Notes under the pieces: model-generated | Told to the model about the DNA's origin: nothing | Database searches by the model: none | What the model saw: only the letters and a program-made list of their open reading frames with translations | Position numbers and translations under genes: made by a program | DNA from: Streptococcus sp. WM07 | GTDB taxonomy: Bacteria; Bacillota; Bacilli; Lactobacillales; Streptococcaceae | Direction: 5' to 3' | NCBI RefSeq assembly: GCF_004570525.1 | Contig: NZ_SPPZ01000001.1 | Location: 61,051-125,050, forward strand | Length of the DNA stretch: 64,000 bases | In this document: in pieces, positions 39,586-49,035 of the stretch | Layout of the letters: the number at the start of each line of letters is the position of its first letter | Position numbering within the stretch: the first letter of the stretch is position 1

Positions 39586-40173
39586 CTAAATTTTAGATAA
39601 AATGGCGTCCCAGGCTTGTTCGATCCCATACTTAGTTTCAGATGAAAATAAAACAAAATCATCACTAGGGTCAAAGTCTAGCTTATCTTTAATCATTTTT
39701 TCATGTTTGTTCCAACGACTTTTGGGAATCTTATCAACTTTGGTAGCCACCAAGATAACAGGAATTTCATAATATTTAAGAAAATCGTACATTTGCACAT
39801 CATCTTGTGAAGGAGCATGCCTAAAGTCAACGAGGCTAACTACAGCTTGAAGATTTTCACGACTTGTTAGGTACTCTTCAATCATTTTTCCCCATTTTTC
39901 CCGTTCCTTCTTTGAAACTTTAGCATAGCCGTAACCAGGGACGTCTACAAAGCGTAGCTGATCGTCGATATTAAAAAAATTCAATAATTGAGTTTTTCCT
40001 GGCTTACTAGAAGTTCGGGCTAAGTTTTTACGATTGAGTATCCCGTTAATAAAGCTAGACTTACCGACATTGGAGCGACCAGCCATGGCAATTTCAGGAA
40101 TATGATCTTGAGGATAGTGACTCTTATTTGTAGCACTCAATAGCAAATCTGCATTGTGTGTATTCAATTCCAT
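39586..40173 (-). CDS. engB: Ribosome-biogenesis GTPase EngB/YsxC
   Basis: Essential GTPase for 50S subunit assembly. At 195 residues it has G1 [10 protein letters not shown]3 [12 protein letters not shown] and G4 TKVDK. The start at 40173 has AAGGAG upstream; the longer frame to 40212 has none. It follows clpX in the same direction, as in pneumococcus, though a terminator-like hairpin lies between them. Confidence 0.95.
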   Translation of the reverse strand: MELNTHNADLLLSATNKSHYPQDHIPEIAMAGRSNVGKSSFINGILNRKNLARTSSKPGKTQLLNFFNIDDQLRFVDVPGYGYAKVSKKEREKWGKMIEEYLTSRENLQAVVSLVDFRHAPSQDDVQMYDFLKYYEIPVILVATKVDKIPKSRWNKHEKMIKDKLDFDPSDDFVLFSSETKYGIEQAWDAILSKI

Positions 40174-40521
40174 TTTCTTCTCCTTAACAAAAGGGGATTG
40201 AAAAGAACTCAAAGTGAGAGTACTAAAGAGTCCATCTCCCCTACAGTTGATTAGGCAACATTTGAAGTGTCAAACACGAACAAATGTATCAATTAGCCAC
40301 TGCGCCAAAGGGTTTTACGATATAAAAAGAGAAGGTTGGGATTTGAGCCCAGCCTCTTCTTAGTTTAATTCATAAAATAACCTTGGCACCATAATTTGTT
40401 GGTATTCTTATCTACCTACCATCTATTTTTCAAAAATTCTAAGGTAATAAGTCAGAAGAACGAGTCGAATAAGACTTTGTAGCATAGCATTATTCTGCCC
40501 TATTCGATTCACCTTCCTGTA
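40174..40521 (-). other. Intergenic stretch between clpX and engB
   Basis: 348 bases with no gene. The only clear structure is the hairpin at 40329-40360. No promoter with both boxes was recognised before engB. Confidence 0.5.
40329..40360 (-). terminator. Terminator downstream of clpX
   Basis: AGAGAAGGTTGGG pairs with CCCAGCCTCTTCT (one wobble) around a six-base loop; on the minus strand TTTTTATA follows. It lies about 160 bases past the clpX stop. Confidence 0.75.
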
Positions 40522-41754
40522 TTAAGCTGTTTCCAAAATTGGTTTTTCCAAACCAAGAACAGCTTCTTTGGTAATCCTTACGGTCCTAACATTCTCCTCA
40601 CTAGGTACTTCAAACATGACATCCATCATAGTTTCTTCAATAATGGAGCGAAGTCCACGAGCACCTGTTTTACGATTAATGGCTAAGCGGGCAATCTCTT
40701 CAAGGGCCTCATCTTCAAATTCTAGCTCAACATCATCGTATGAGAGAAGGGTCTGGTACTGTCTAACCAAAGCATTTTTTGGTTCCTTGAGAATTCTTAC
40801 CAAATCTTGCACTTCCAAAGGTTCCAAAGCTGCAAAGACAGGTAGACGTCCAATCAACTCGGGAATAATTCCAAATTTTTGGATATCCTCTGAAACAATT
40901 TCTTGCATGTAAGAACCATTTTCATCGATAGCCTTATTATTGTGACCAAAACCAATAATCTTTTCTCCAAGACGTTGTTTCACAATTTCTTCAATACCAT
41001 CAAAAGCTCCACCGACAATAAAGAGAATATTTTTTGTATCAACTTGAATCATCTCTTGTTGCGGATGCTTACGTCCACCTTGAGGGGGTACACTCGCAAC
41101 GGTACCTTCAATAATTTTTAGAAGGGCTTGCTGAACCCCTTCCCCTGATACATCTCGGGTGATGGAAACATTCTCACTCTTCTTAGCAATCTTATCAATC
41201 TCATCAACATAGATAATTCCACGCTCAGCTCGTTCAATATTGAAATCGGCTGCCTGGAGTAACTTTAGAAGAATATTCTCAACATCTTCTCCCACATATC
41301 CAGCTTCAGTTAAAGCAGTCGCATCAGCTATAGCAAATGGAACATTCAAACTTCTTGCCAAGGTTTGAGCGAGGAAAGTCTTACCAGACCCTGTAGGACC
41401 AATCATGAGGATATTGGATTTTTGCAACTCAACATCCGTTTCATCATCTCTATTGTCATGAAAATTAATCCGTTTGTAATGGTTATAGACAGCAACTGCT
41501 AAAGCCCGTTTTGCTCGATCTTGTCCAATGACATAGTGGTTTAAAATAGCTAATAGTTCCTGTGGTTTTGGCACCTCAGATAAATCTGCTAAAACTTCTT
41601 CAGCTAGCTCTTCGCGAATAATTTCTTGAGCTAATTCAACGCACTCATTACAAATGAATGCATTATTTCCAGCAATGATTTTTTTAACTTCATCTTGATT
41701 CTTACCACAGAATGAACAATAAATCATTACTTCGTTTGATCTCGATTTCGACAT
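40522..41754 (-). CDS. clpX: ClpX ATPase, specificity subunit of ClpXP
   Basis: AAA+ unfoldase delivering substrates to ClpP. At 410 residues it has an N-terminal zinc domain (CSFCGKNQ and CNEC), Walker A GPTGSGKT, Walker [11 protein letters not shown], the pore loop GYVGEDVE, sensor region RLPVFAAL and the IGF-type ClpP loop in KIIGFGHNN. It is transcribed after folA and a small membrane-peptide gene, a conserved streptococcal order. Confidence 0.97.
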   Translation of the reverse strand: MSKSRSNEVMIYCSFCGKNQDEVKKIIAGNNAFICNECVELAQEIIREELAEEVLADLSEVPKPQELLAILNHYVIGQDRAKRALAVAVYNHYKRINFHDNRDDETDVELQKSNILMIGPTGSGKTFLAQTLARSLNVPFAIADATALTEAGYVGEDVENILLKLLQAADFNIERAERGIIYVDEIDKIAKKSENVSITRDVSGEGVQQALLKIIEGTVASVPPQGGRKHPQQEMIQVDTKNILFIVGGAFDGIEEIVKQRLGEKIIGFGHNNKAIDENGSYMQEIVSEDIQKFGIIPELIGRLPVFAALEPLEVQDLVRILKEPKNALVRQYQTLLSYDDVELEFEDEALEEIARLAINRKTGARGLRSIIEETMMDVMFEVPSEENVRTVRITKEAVLGLEKPILETA

Positions 41755-41774
41755 ATATAAATCTAACTCCTAGA

Positions 41775-41945
41775 TTAAAATAAAGTATTATAAATTGCGT
41801 GAATGGTATTCACTAAATTAGTAAAGGCGTTTAACATAAAAAATGCTGTTAAACCATAGCGTCGTTTTTGAAAAGATTGCAAGGCACACAAAACACAAAC
41901 AATTCCGAGTAGGGCAGTAAAAAGGCCAAATAGACTGCGTTCCAT
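41775..41945 (-). CDS. 56-residue membrane peptide between folA and clpX
   Basis: A short gene easily missed by length cut-offs. It starts three bases after the folA stop (TAAGAGATG) and ends 20 bases before clpX. The peptide opens MERSLFGLFTALLGIVCVL, a hydrophobic helix, then a basic turn (QSFQKRRYGLT) and a second hydrophobic stretch, so it is probably a two-helix membrane hairpin. An AGGAGG lies 12 bases upstream inside folA; translation is likely coupled. A small open frame is expected at this position in related streptococci; function unknown. Confidence 0.7.
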   Translation of the reverse strand: MERSLFGLFTALLGIVCVLCALQSFQKRRYGLTAFFMLNAFTNLVNTIHAIYNTLF

Positions 41946-41948
41946 CTC

Positions 41949-42449
41949 TTATGTTATCCTCCTGTATTTAGATATAGTAAAGGGAGTGGTAGTTGTCTCC
42001 TGCTCTAATTCCTCTAACAACTTAAAAGACTCCCAAGAAAATTCTGTCGGGAAATAAACATCTCCTTCGAAAATTCCTTGAATCTTTGAAACAATCAACT
42101 CATCCAGATAATCTTCAAAGACACAGAAAACTTCACGGCCTCCAATGATGAATAGTTCTCGCTCTTGATTTTGATACCAGTCTAGAACATCCTCAACAGA
42201 ATGAAAAACGAGAACATCCGGATGATCGACTCGATAGCTCTTATCTCTTGTTAGTATTAGACTTATACGACCTGGTAATACACGCTGCCCCATGCCATCA
42301 AAAGTAACACGGCCCATCAAAATAGCTTGGCCCATCGTCGTGGATTTAAAATGTGCCAATTCCTCTGGGATTCGCCAGGGAAGCTGGCCATCTCGGCCGA
42401 TCAACCCCATCTGATCCTGCGCCCAAATTGCCTTTATTTTTTTGGTCAC
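41949..42449 (-). CDS. folA: Dihydrofolate reductase
   Basis: NADPH-dependent reduction of dihydrofolate for one-carbon metabolism. At 166 residues it has AIWAQDQMGLIG, LPWRIPEELAHFK with the catalytic acid, ILMGRVTFDGMG and the cofactor site LFIIGGREVF. The Ile pair before GG is unchanged, so the common trimethoprim-resistance Ile-to-Leu change is absent. It heads the folA, small peptide, clpX group. Confidence 0.95.
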   Translation of the reverse strand: MTKKIKAIWAQDQMGLIGRDGQLPWRIPEELAHFKSTTMGQAILMGRVTFDGMGQRVLPGRISLILTRDKSYRVDHPDVLVFHSVEDVLDWYQNQERELFIIGGREVFCVFEDYLDELIVSKIQGIFEGDVYFPTEFSWESFKLLEELEQETTTTPFTISKYRRIT

Positions 42450-42513
42450 TATTCTTCTCCCTTACTCCATGTTTTTATTGTATCAAAAGCTTTCTAAAAA
42501 TGGGTAAATCAAG

Positions 42514-43119
42514 CTAAGTCAAGCGCTTAAAAAAACGAATCAGATCAAGATTGAGACGAACTTGATTTGCATAAAAGTAATTGCCGCCATTTCGGTAGAG
42601 TTCATGTCCATGGAAAATGGAAATCGGAGTCCAATAGGCGTAAGTTTCACCACTATGATTCCCTAAACTTGGTGCAACGATATCCCGCGAGTAGACCTGT
42701 GCTAGATCAAGACTAGTCTTCTGTCCATTCTCTGCCACATAATCGATATAGGCTTGACCAAAATTATAGGCTTGAACAAAGGTCCACTCATCAACTCCTA
42801 ATGATTGACTATACAGATAATAACGGTTTAACGTTTTAACTCCATGTTCAATACTTTCTTGTGGATTTGTCAGAGAGTCCACCTCACCAGTCAAACTCTC
42901 ACTCGCCTGCATGATATCTTGCCCCTGTCCCTTAGTTTCAGTATAAATAATGGCAAGGATTAAATCCGAATCTAGGGTCGAATGTTCTTTCTTCAAGGCT
43001 TCTTCCACTAATGGTTGGTAGGAACTTACTTTCGCAACTGTTTGTACGGTTTGCCACCCTTTCCATATTCCCAAGAATAAGAATGAAAGTAGCAACAAAC
43101 TAAATATTCGCTTTATCAT
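42514..43119 (-). CDS. pvaA: Lysozyme-like cell-wall protein (PvaA type)
   Basis: A 201-residue secreted or anchored protein with an N-terminal hydrophobic segment (about 5-21) and a lysozyme/transglycosylase-like domain. The likely catalytic Glu is in IIYTETKGQG, followed by DIMQASES and YNFGQAYIDYV. It matches pneumococcal vaccine antigen A in size and place. It is the last gene of the tdk-to-pvaA operon and overlaps its neighbour by one base (TAATG). Hydrolase activity is inferred. Confidence 0.85.
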   Translation of the reverse strand: MIKRIFSLLLLSFLFLGIWKGWQTVQTVAKVSSYQPLVEEALKKEHSTLDSDLILAIIYTETKGQGQDIMQASESLTGEVDSLTNPQESIEHGVKTLNRYYLYSQSLGVDEWTFVQAYNFGQAYIDYVAENGQKTSLDLAQVYSRDIVAPSLGNHSGETYAYWTPISIFHGHELYRNGGNYFYANQVRLNLDLIRFFKRLT

Positions 43120-44090
43120 TAGAGACTCTCAATGGCATCAATATTTTTGATGAGAATCGAATAGGTTCCATCCTCATTCATCATAAACTCTACGGATTCA
43201 GAATCTTCATACACCGGATTCGGCACAATTAACTGAATCCCATTAGAAAGAGATAGTTTTTGATTTTCTAGCCGTTTTAATTGCCGCTGACTATCAATTT
43301 CTTGAAATTGGATTTTTTCAGGCACCTCTTCTTTCACTTGATCTAGAAAGGTCAGACGAGCCGTTAAATTATCTTGAAATAAATCATTCGCAATATCTTC
43401 CGGCCGTAACTCCTGCTTCTCCTCTAAGTTTTTATGTAGAGAGGACTTTAGTTTTGATTGGAACTGAAAATCATCAGCTTGAAAACTTTCTGCAATTTTT
43501 TGAGCCGTTTTTTCGATTGTCTGGATAGATTTCTTAGGTGACGGTGCCAAATCCACCTCTAATAATTTTTCTGAAAAATAATGAAGGAAACTTCCCTGAG
43601 CCTTAATTCGTTTTTCCAATAAAAAGTACTGGCCAGTTAGCCGATTTACAACCAATCCCTCATCTGGGCTAGCCCCAAATCCTGGAAGATGGTTTTGAGT
43701 TAGTTGAATCCGATTTTCTTCTTGCCCCAAATCCGTTAAGGAATCTCGCAGTACTAAGCGTAAAAAAGCGAAGTGAGGTTGACCCTCTTTATCAAAGTTG
43801 ATAAAAATCAGGTCATTCATCTTTTGATTTTCAGCTTCCTTAAAAGCATCTAACCAGAGCTGACTGATAGCTTTAGAGCTGTCCATCAAATCATCCTGGA
43901 TATGACTGAAAAAGGTGTTTTCAGAGTCGAAAGCACCTTTTTTAGCATCATCTGAGTAAACTTTTTCGATCTTTTTCCGAAGGTATTCATCAATACGAGG
44001 CGACAATTCTAGACATTCTTGAGAAAATTGAAGGTCTAAACTTTGAGGAGAGAATTGATGAATAATCACTTCCTTAATATAAATATCCAT
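43119..44090 (-). CDS. Nucleoid-associated protein (NdpA/YejK-like family)
   Basis: A 323-residue, acidic, soluble protein beginning MDIYIKEVIIHQFSP, typical of the nucleoid-associated family, with AFLRLVLRDSLTDLGQ in the core. Its molecular role in streptococci is not known. The start at 44090 is chosen because AAGGA lies five bases upstream and the ATG directly follows the glyA stop (TAGTATG). It lies between glyA and pvaA, as in pneumococcus. Confidence 0.82.
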   Translation of the reverse strand: MDIYIKEVIIHQFSPQSLDLQFSQECLELSPRIDEYLRKKIEKVYSDDAKKGAFDSENTFFSHIQDDLMDSSKAISQLWLDAFKEAENQKMNDLIFINFDKEGQPHFAFLRLVLRDSLTDLGQEENRIQLTQNHLPGFGASPDEGLVVNRLTGQYFLLEKRIKAQGSFLHYFSEKLLEVDLAPSPKKSIQTIEKTAQKIAESFQADDFQFQSKLKSSLHKNLEEKQELRPEDIANDLFQDNLTARLTFLDQVKEEVPEKIQFQEIDSQRQLKRLENQKLSLSNGIQLIVPNPVYEDSESVEFMMNEDGTYSILIKNIDAIESL

Positions 44091-44091
44091 A

Positions 44092-45348
44092 CTAGTCCTT
44101 GTATAATGGGAAAGCACTTGTCAGTTCAGCCACCCCTTTTTTAACTTCTTCTAATTCAGCTGGATTGCCATTTGATTTTAAAGTTTTAATAATTAAGTGA
44201 GCTACTTTTCGTGATTCTTCTTCTTTAAAACCACGAGCAGTGATGGCTGGAGTCCCAATCCTAATACCAGATGTTTTAAAAGGAGACAACTGTTCATAAG
44301 GAATTGAATTTTTATTCAACGTAATATGAACATCATCCAAAAGTTGTTGAGCAATTTTTCCATTCTCAACAACATTCGTCACATCCACCATAAAGAGATG
44401 GTTATCAGAGCCTCCTGATATCACACGAAAATCTTCATCTTGAAGAAAGACTTCTACCATTGCTTGCGTATTGTTCAATACTTGCTGCATATACTCTTTA
44501 AAAGCAGGATCTAAAACCTCTTTAAAGGCTGCAGCCTTGGCTGCAATGACATGCTCTAGGGGGCCACCTTGGAGTCCTGGGAAAATAGCAGAATTAATTT
44601 TCTTAGCGAGTTCCTCATCATTCGTTAGGATGAGACCACCACGAGGGCCACGAAGAGTTTTATGGGTTGTAGAGGTCACAACATGAGCAAAGGGCATTGG
44701 ATTGGGATGGAGACCAGCTGCTACCAAACCTGCAATATGAGCCATGTCCACCATGAGATAAGCATCTACAACATCTGCAATTTGACGCAGACGTTCAAAA
44801 TCAAGAATTCGGGAATAGGCTGAAGCTCCTGCAACAATCAGTTTTGGTTGGTGTTTCTTAGCCAACATCTCCAGCTCATCGTAGGAAAGCAACTCTGTTT
44901 CTGGATCAACATTATAAGCAATAAAGTTATAGGTTTTACCCGAAAAGCTCACCGGTGAACCATGGGTTAAATGACCACCTGCTGATAAATCCATTCCAAG
45001 AATCGTATCACCTGGTTCTACTAGAGCCATATAAGCTGCCGCATTAGCTTGAGAACCTGAATGGGGTTGGACATTCGCAAAAGTAGCTCCAAAGATTTCC
45101 TTAGCTCGTTCAATCGCCAAATTTTCAACCACATCTACTGCTTCAGTTCCTCCATAATAGCGACGTCCTGGATAACCTTCCGCATATTTATTTGTCAATA
45201 GTGATCCTTGAGCTGCCATTACAGCTTTAGAAACGACATTTTCAGAAGCAATGAGTTCAATGTTCTCTTCTTGACGTTTGGCTTCCGCATCCATAGCTGC
45301 CCAAAGTTCTGGGTCATAGTTCCGATAATCATTGTTTTCAAAAATCAT
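44092..45348 (-). CDS. glyA: Serine hydroxymethyltransferase
   Basis: PLP enzyme converting serine and tetrahydrofolate to glycine and methylene-THF. At 418 residues it has [40 protein letters not shown], the PLP Lys in [15 protein letters not shown] and [13 protein letters not shown]. It overlaps tsaC by four bases. It supplies the one-carbon units that folA recycles. Confidence 0.97.
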   Translation of the reverse strand: MIFENNDYRNYDPELWAAMDAEAKRQEENIELIASENVVSKAVMAAQGSLLTNKYAEGYPGRRYYGGTEAVDVVENLAIERAKEIFGATFANVQPHSGSQANAAAYMALVEPGDTILGMDLSAGGHLTHGSPVSFSGKTYNFIAYNVDPETELLSYDELEMLAKKHQPKLIVAGASAYSRILDFERLRQIADVVDAYLMVDMAHIAGLVAAGLHPNPMPFAHVVTSTTHKTLRGPRGGLILTNDEELAKKINSAIFPGLQGGPLEHVIAAKAAAFKEVLDPAFKEYMQQVLNNTQAMVEVFLQDEDFRVISGGSDNHLFMVDVTNVVENGKIAQQLLDDVHITLNKNSIPYEQLSPFKTSGIRIGTPAITARGFKEEESRKVAHLIIKTLKSNGNPAELEEVKKGVAELTSAFPLYKD

Positions 45349-45944
45349 TTTTCCACCTCTTTAAATTCCAGTTGAGGAACAACAGCTTTTAAGTCTTCTT
45401 TAGTAATAACGCCTTGTCTCAAAATACAGGCCTGCTCTTGTGATAAATCAAGAATGGTAGAATCTACTCCCGTCAGAAAAGAATCATCTGCATAACCTGG
45501 AATACAAATGTCTTCTTGAATTTGCTTAAAAACTTGACCACTTTGCAAACCACTCAAATTAGCAGAGGGACCAATCAATGGACCTTGTTCTTGAATTAAT
45601 TGTAGGGTTAGAGGATGGGCTGGCATTCGAAATCCGACACTAGGTAAACCCGAATTAATCCAAAATGGCACATCCTCACTAGCTTTTAGTAAAATCGTCA
45701 GAGGGCCAGGCCAAAAATGAGCTGCTAATTCTTCAAAATAAGCGGGAATCTCCTTTGCATACTTTTTTACTTGATCGATGTTTGCAATATTGAGATTCAT
45801 GGCTTTATCTCGTGGTCTTTGCTTTAGAGTATAGACCAACTCTACAGCTTCTTGATCCAAAGCCTTGGCAAATACTCCATAAACTGTTTCTGTTGGAAGA
45901 ATGACGGCTCGTCCTGCCTCCAATTCAGCCTTTAAGATTTCCAT
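45345..45944 (-). CDS. tsaC: Threonylcarbamoyl-AMP synthase (Sua5/YrdC/YwlC family)
   Basis: Makes threonylcarbamoyl-AMP for the t6A37 tRNA modification. At 199 residues it is a single YrdC domain: [38 protein letters not shown] and IGPSANLSG. It lacks the C-terminal Sua5 domain, so it is of the short TsaC type. Its 5' end overlaps prmC by 20 bases. Confidence 0.93.
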   Translation of the reverse strand: MEILKAELEAGRAVILPTETVYGVFAKALDQEAVELVYTLKQRPRDKAMNLNIANIDQVKKYAKEIPAYFEELAAHFWPGPLTILLKASEDVPFWINSGLPSVGFRMPAHPLTLQLIQEQGPLIGPSANLSGLQSGQVFKQIQEDICIPGYADDSFLTGVDSTILDLSQEQACILRQGVITKEDLKAVVPQLEFKEVEK

Positions 45945-46770
45945 CTACTACCACCATCCGATCCTGTCCAAATTGATCTGCAAGCACTCGCACACGCGCT
46001 TTAGGAAAAGTTTCTTGAAAGAGATATTGAACAGCTTTCCCTTGTTTATAGCCAATCTCAAGATAAATCTTTCCATTTGAGTTTAAATAGGCTCCTGCCT
46101 CTGCTGCTAATTGTCTATATAAAGCCAGACCATCTTCATCTGCAAAGAGAGCTAGATGGGGTTCTGATTGGAGAACATTTGCTCCCACTTCATCTTGATC
46201 TTCCCAAGAGATATAGGGAGGATTAGAAACCAAAATATCAAAAGAACCGGTCACATCTTCCAAAAGATTACTCTGAATTAGGGATACTTGCTTGTCCAAA
46301 TCGAGTCTTTTCCGGTTTAAGTCTGCAACTTCTAAAGCTTGATGGGAAATATCTGTTGCCCAGACCTGCCATGTTGGTCGTTGCTTGGCCAAGGATAGAG
46401 CAATCGCCCCACTACCGGTTCCTATATCTACAATTTTTAAATCTTCAGCCGGATTTTCATCTAAAATTAAACCAACCAATTCTTCCGTTTCAGGTCTAGG
46501 AATTAAAACTCTTTTATCGACTACAAAGTCAAGGTCACAAAAATCTGTTGAACCAAGGATATATTGAACCGGTTCATGAGCCATCAAGCGCTTATGGTAG
46601 GATTTCAGCTGGGTAAGCACCTCAGCCTCTTCCTCTTTTTGTAAAAAGAAAACAAAATCCGTGAAGGTAAAATCAAACAGTTTTCGAATTAAAAAGTCAA
46701 AGGCTTCGGGTTCCTCACCAACTTGGGTCAGTTGCTTGTGAAATTCTTGGAATCGTTGGCTATATTTCAT
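45925..46770 (-). CDS. prmC: Release-factor glutamine methyltransferase
   Basis: Methylates the Gln of the GGQ motif in PrfA, encoded just upstream. At 281 residues it has a helical N-terminal domain, then the SAM fold VDIGTGSGAIALSLA and the substrate motif VSNPPYIS. Its ATG abuts the prfA stop. Confidence 0.96.
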   Translation of the reverse strand: MKYSQRFQEFHKQLTQVGEEPEAFDFLIRKLFDFTFTDFVFFLQKEEEAEVLTQLKSYHKRLMAHEPVQYILGSTDFCDLDFVVDKRVLIPRPETEELVGLILDENPAEDLKIVDIGTGSGAIALSLAKQRPTWQVWATDISHQALEVADLNRKRLDLDKQVSLIQSNLLEDVTGSFDILVSNPPYISWEDQDEVGANVLQSEPHLALFADEDGLALYRQLAAEAGAYLNSNGKIYLEIGYKQGKAVQYLFQETFPKARVRVLADQFGQDRMVVVDGNLKG

Positions 46771-47850
46771 CTAGTTATTTAAGGCCTCTAATTTCTGGGT
46801 TTGATCGTACAAAACAAGAGCATCTACTACTTCATCCAATTTCCCCGATAAAATACTATCTAGTTTTTGAAGGGTCAAACCAATTCGGTGGTCTGTCACT
46901 CGATTTTGCGGGAAATTATAGGTTCGAATCCGTTCGGACCGGTCACCTGTACCAATCGTAGACTTACGCTCAGCATCCTGTTCATCTTGAGCAATTTGTG
47001 CAAAATGATCAGCAACCCGCGCACGGATAATTTTCATAGCTTTATCGCGATTCTTTTGCTGGGTTCTCTCTTCCTGCATCTCAACTTTAATATTAGTAGG
47101 GAGATGAACAATCCGAACAGCTGTTGCAACCTTGTTGACGTTTTGCCCCCCTGCTCCCGATGCATGATAAATATCGACCCGTAAATCCTTTGGATCAATA
47201 TCATATTCTACTTCTTCAACTTCAGGCATCACAAGTACAGTTGCCGTTGAAGTATGAACGCGTCCTTGACTTTCCGTCACAGGAACTCGCTGAACCCGAT
47301 GGGCACCTGATTCATATTTAAGCTTTGAATAAACAGACTGACCTGATACCATAGCCACAACTTCTTTGAATCCCCCAACACCATTCATAGATGTTTCCAT
47401 GACTTCAAAGCGCCATCCCTGGGTTTCAGCATATTTCTGGTACATGGTCAAGAGATCCCCTGCAAAGAGCGCCGCCTCATCTCCACCAGCTGCACCACGG
47501 ATTTCCAAGATAATATTTTTATCATCGTTTGGATCTTTTGGAAGTAATAATATTTTTAACTGATCCTCATATTCTTCCTTGGCTTGTTTGGATTCTTTCA
47601 ACTCCATTTTAGCCATTTCTTCCAATTCAGCATCACCTGCTGCATCTTTAATCATCTCTTCTGCATCCGTAATAGATTGCAAGATACGCTTGTACTCCCG
47701 ATATACGGCCACTGTCTCACGTGTTGAAGCCTCTTCTCGCGAAAGTTCCATAAAGCGTTTAGTATCACTGACGACTTGTGGATCACTTAAGAGTTCTCCC
47801 AATTCCTCGTAGCGATCTTCCACCGCTTGTAATTGATCATAAATATTCAT
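46771..47850 (-). CDS. prfA: Peptide chain release factor 1
   Basis: Recognises UAA and UAG stops. At 359 residues it has a codon-recognition domain and the peptidyl-release motif [13 protein letters not shown]. It is followed by prmC and preceded by tdk with a two-base gap. Confidence 0.97.
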   Translation of the reverse strand: MNIYDQLQAVEDRYEELGELLSDPQVVSDTKRFMELSREEASTRETVAVYREYKRILQSITDAEEMIKDAAGDAELEEMAKMELKESKQAKEEYEDQLKILLLPKDPNDDKNIILEIRGAAGGDEAALFAGDLLTMYQKYAETQGWRFEVMETSMNGVGGFKEVVAMVSGQSVYSKLKYESGAHRVQRVPVTESQGRVHTSTATVLVMPEVEEVEYDIDPKDLRVDIYHASGAGGQNVNKVATAVRIVHLPTNIKVEMQEERTQQKNRDKAMKIIRARVADHFAQIAQDEQDAERKSTIGTGDRSERIRTYNFPQNRVTDHRIGLTLQKLDSILSGKLDEVVDALVLYDQTQKLEALNN

Positions 47851-47852
47851 TC

Positions 47853-48440
47853 TTAGCTAACTCCTTCTAATTCGGGATTAAAATAATGCCTTCTACAAAC
47901 GGATACATAGGTTTCATTTCCGCCAATTTGAATTTGTTCACCATCATACATAGGCTTTCCGTCTTGCATCCGAAGGACCATTGTTGCTTTTTTAGAACAA
48001 TAATGGCAGATAGTTTTAATCTCCTCAATCTTATCTGCGAAAAGTAACAGATATTTAGACCCTTCAAACAATTCATTTCGGAAATCATTCTTTAAACCAA
48101 AGGCCATAACAGGGATGTCTAACTCATCTACAACTCTTGCCAAAGCAAAAACATGATGTCGTTTTAAGAATTGAGCTTCGTCAATGAGAACACAAAAAAG
48201 TTCCTCTTGATTTTGTTCTTCTTGAATAAAACCAAAGACATCAAAATCATCATCGATAGCTAGAGCTTCGCGTCTCATTCCAATTCGACTTGAGACCATT
48301 CCAACTCCATCTCGCGTATCCAGGGCGGAGGTCATAATCAGCACCCGCTTCCCCTGTTCTTCATAATTATGGGCTACTTTGAGAATTTCAATTGTTTTCC
48401 CGGAATTCATTGTCCCATACTTAAAATAAAGTTGCGCCAT
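47853..48440 (-). CDS. tdk: Thymidine kinase
   Basis: Salvage phosphorylation of thymidine. At 195 residues it has the P-loop [13 protein letters not shown], the DE(A)Q motif LIDEAQFL, the lasso region and a structural zinc site built from CHYCSKKA and the later CRRHYFNP. It is the first gene of a seven-gene co-directional run to pvaA whose gaps are all two bases or less. Confidence 0.97.
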   Translation of the reverse strand: MAQLYFKYGTMNSGKTIEILKVAHNYEEQGKRVLIMTSALDTRDGVGMVSSRIGMRREALAIDDDFDVFGFIQEEQNQEELFCVLIDEAQFLKRHHVFALARVVDELDIPVMAFGLKNDFRNELFEGSKYLLLFADKIEEIKTICHYCSKKATMVLRMQDGKPMYDGEQIQIGGNETYVSVCRRHYFNPELEGVS

Positions 48441-48774
48441 GTTTCAACTTTCTAAAATTTATTTCCTACCCATTGTAACACAAATCCCCTGTCAAGTTGC
48501 AATCTGTCTGATTTTATACCAAATCTTACCAAAATACGGGGTTTCAGAAAGCTCATTTTTTAATTGTTTGCCAAACGTTTCTAAACTTTCCCAATTTTTT
48601 GCCCCCTAGTTCCCCCTAGAAAACCAAAAAACACCCCTAAATTGGAGTGGCTGGCCTTAGAAAATCAACGGAACCGTTCCATAAATTTTTGTCTATTGTA
48701 ACACAAAATCAGACCAAATTTACAGTCTTTTCCCCAGTCTCATTATGGTACAATGGATTTTAGGGAGGAATATT
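48441..48774. other. Intergenic stretch between tdk and the tautomerase gene
   Basis: 334 bases without a recognisable gene. ATTGTAACACAAA occurs twice (about 48473 and 48694), and CCCCCTAG is tandemly repeated at about 48602-48620 within a C-rich patch unlike the rest of the window. On the minus strand the first repeat unit reads as an extended -10 (TGTTACAAT), possibly part of the tdk promoter. The tautomerase promoter is at its right end (TGGTACAAT, 48746-48754). Confidence 0.5.
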
Positions 48775-48960
48775 ATGCCATTTGTAAAAATCGAACTCTT
48801 TGAAGGACGCTCTCTCGAGCAAAAACAAGCCCTTGCTGCAGAAGTCACAGAATCTGTTATGAGACATACAGGAGCTCCAAAAGAAGCTATTCATGTCTTT
48901 ATTCAAGATCTTCCTGAAGGAACTTACTATCCTCAAGGACAAATGAAAACCAAGTTCTAA
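48775..48960 (+). CDS. 4-oxalocrotonate tautomerase-like protein
   Basis: A 61-residue tautomerase-superfamily protein. After removal of Met the catalytic Pro1 begins PFVKIELFEGRS, and a further conserved basic residue is in KKA-like positions. Family members are hexamers of small subunits. The start at 48775 follows GGGAGG; the longer frame to 48745 would remove Pro1 from the N terminus. The substrate is unknown; streptococci lack the catechol pathway. Confidence 0.9.
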   Translation: MPFVKIELFEGRSLEQKQALAAEVTESVMRHTGAPKEAIHVFIQDLPEGTYYPQGQMKTKF

Positions 48961-48980
48961 TAAGGATTCTATATTCATTA

Positions 48981-49019
48981 CAAAAACGACAGTCTTTGAT
49001 ATTGAAACTGTCGTTTTTG
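48981..49019. terminator. Terminator after the tautomerase gene
   Basis: CAAAAACGACAGT pairs perfectly with ACTGTCGTTTTTG around a 13-base loop. With A and T runs at both ends it can also end the convergent MATE gene. Confidence 0.88.
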
Positions 49020-49035
49020 TTTGCATTCAAGCTAG

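Noticed and set aside
41949-42449. Possible trimethoprim-resistance allele in folA
   Set aside because: The Ile residues before the GG motif are unchanged and no small insertion typical of resistant pneumococci was noticed.
47366-47812. Plus-strand frames opposite prfA
   Set aside because: Antisense shadows with serine-rich composition and no start signals.
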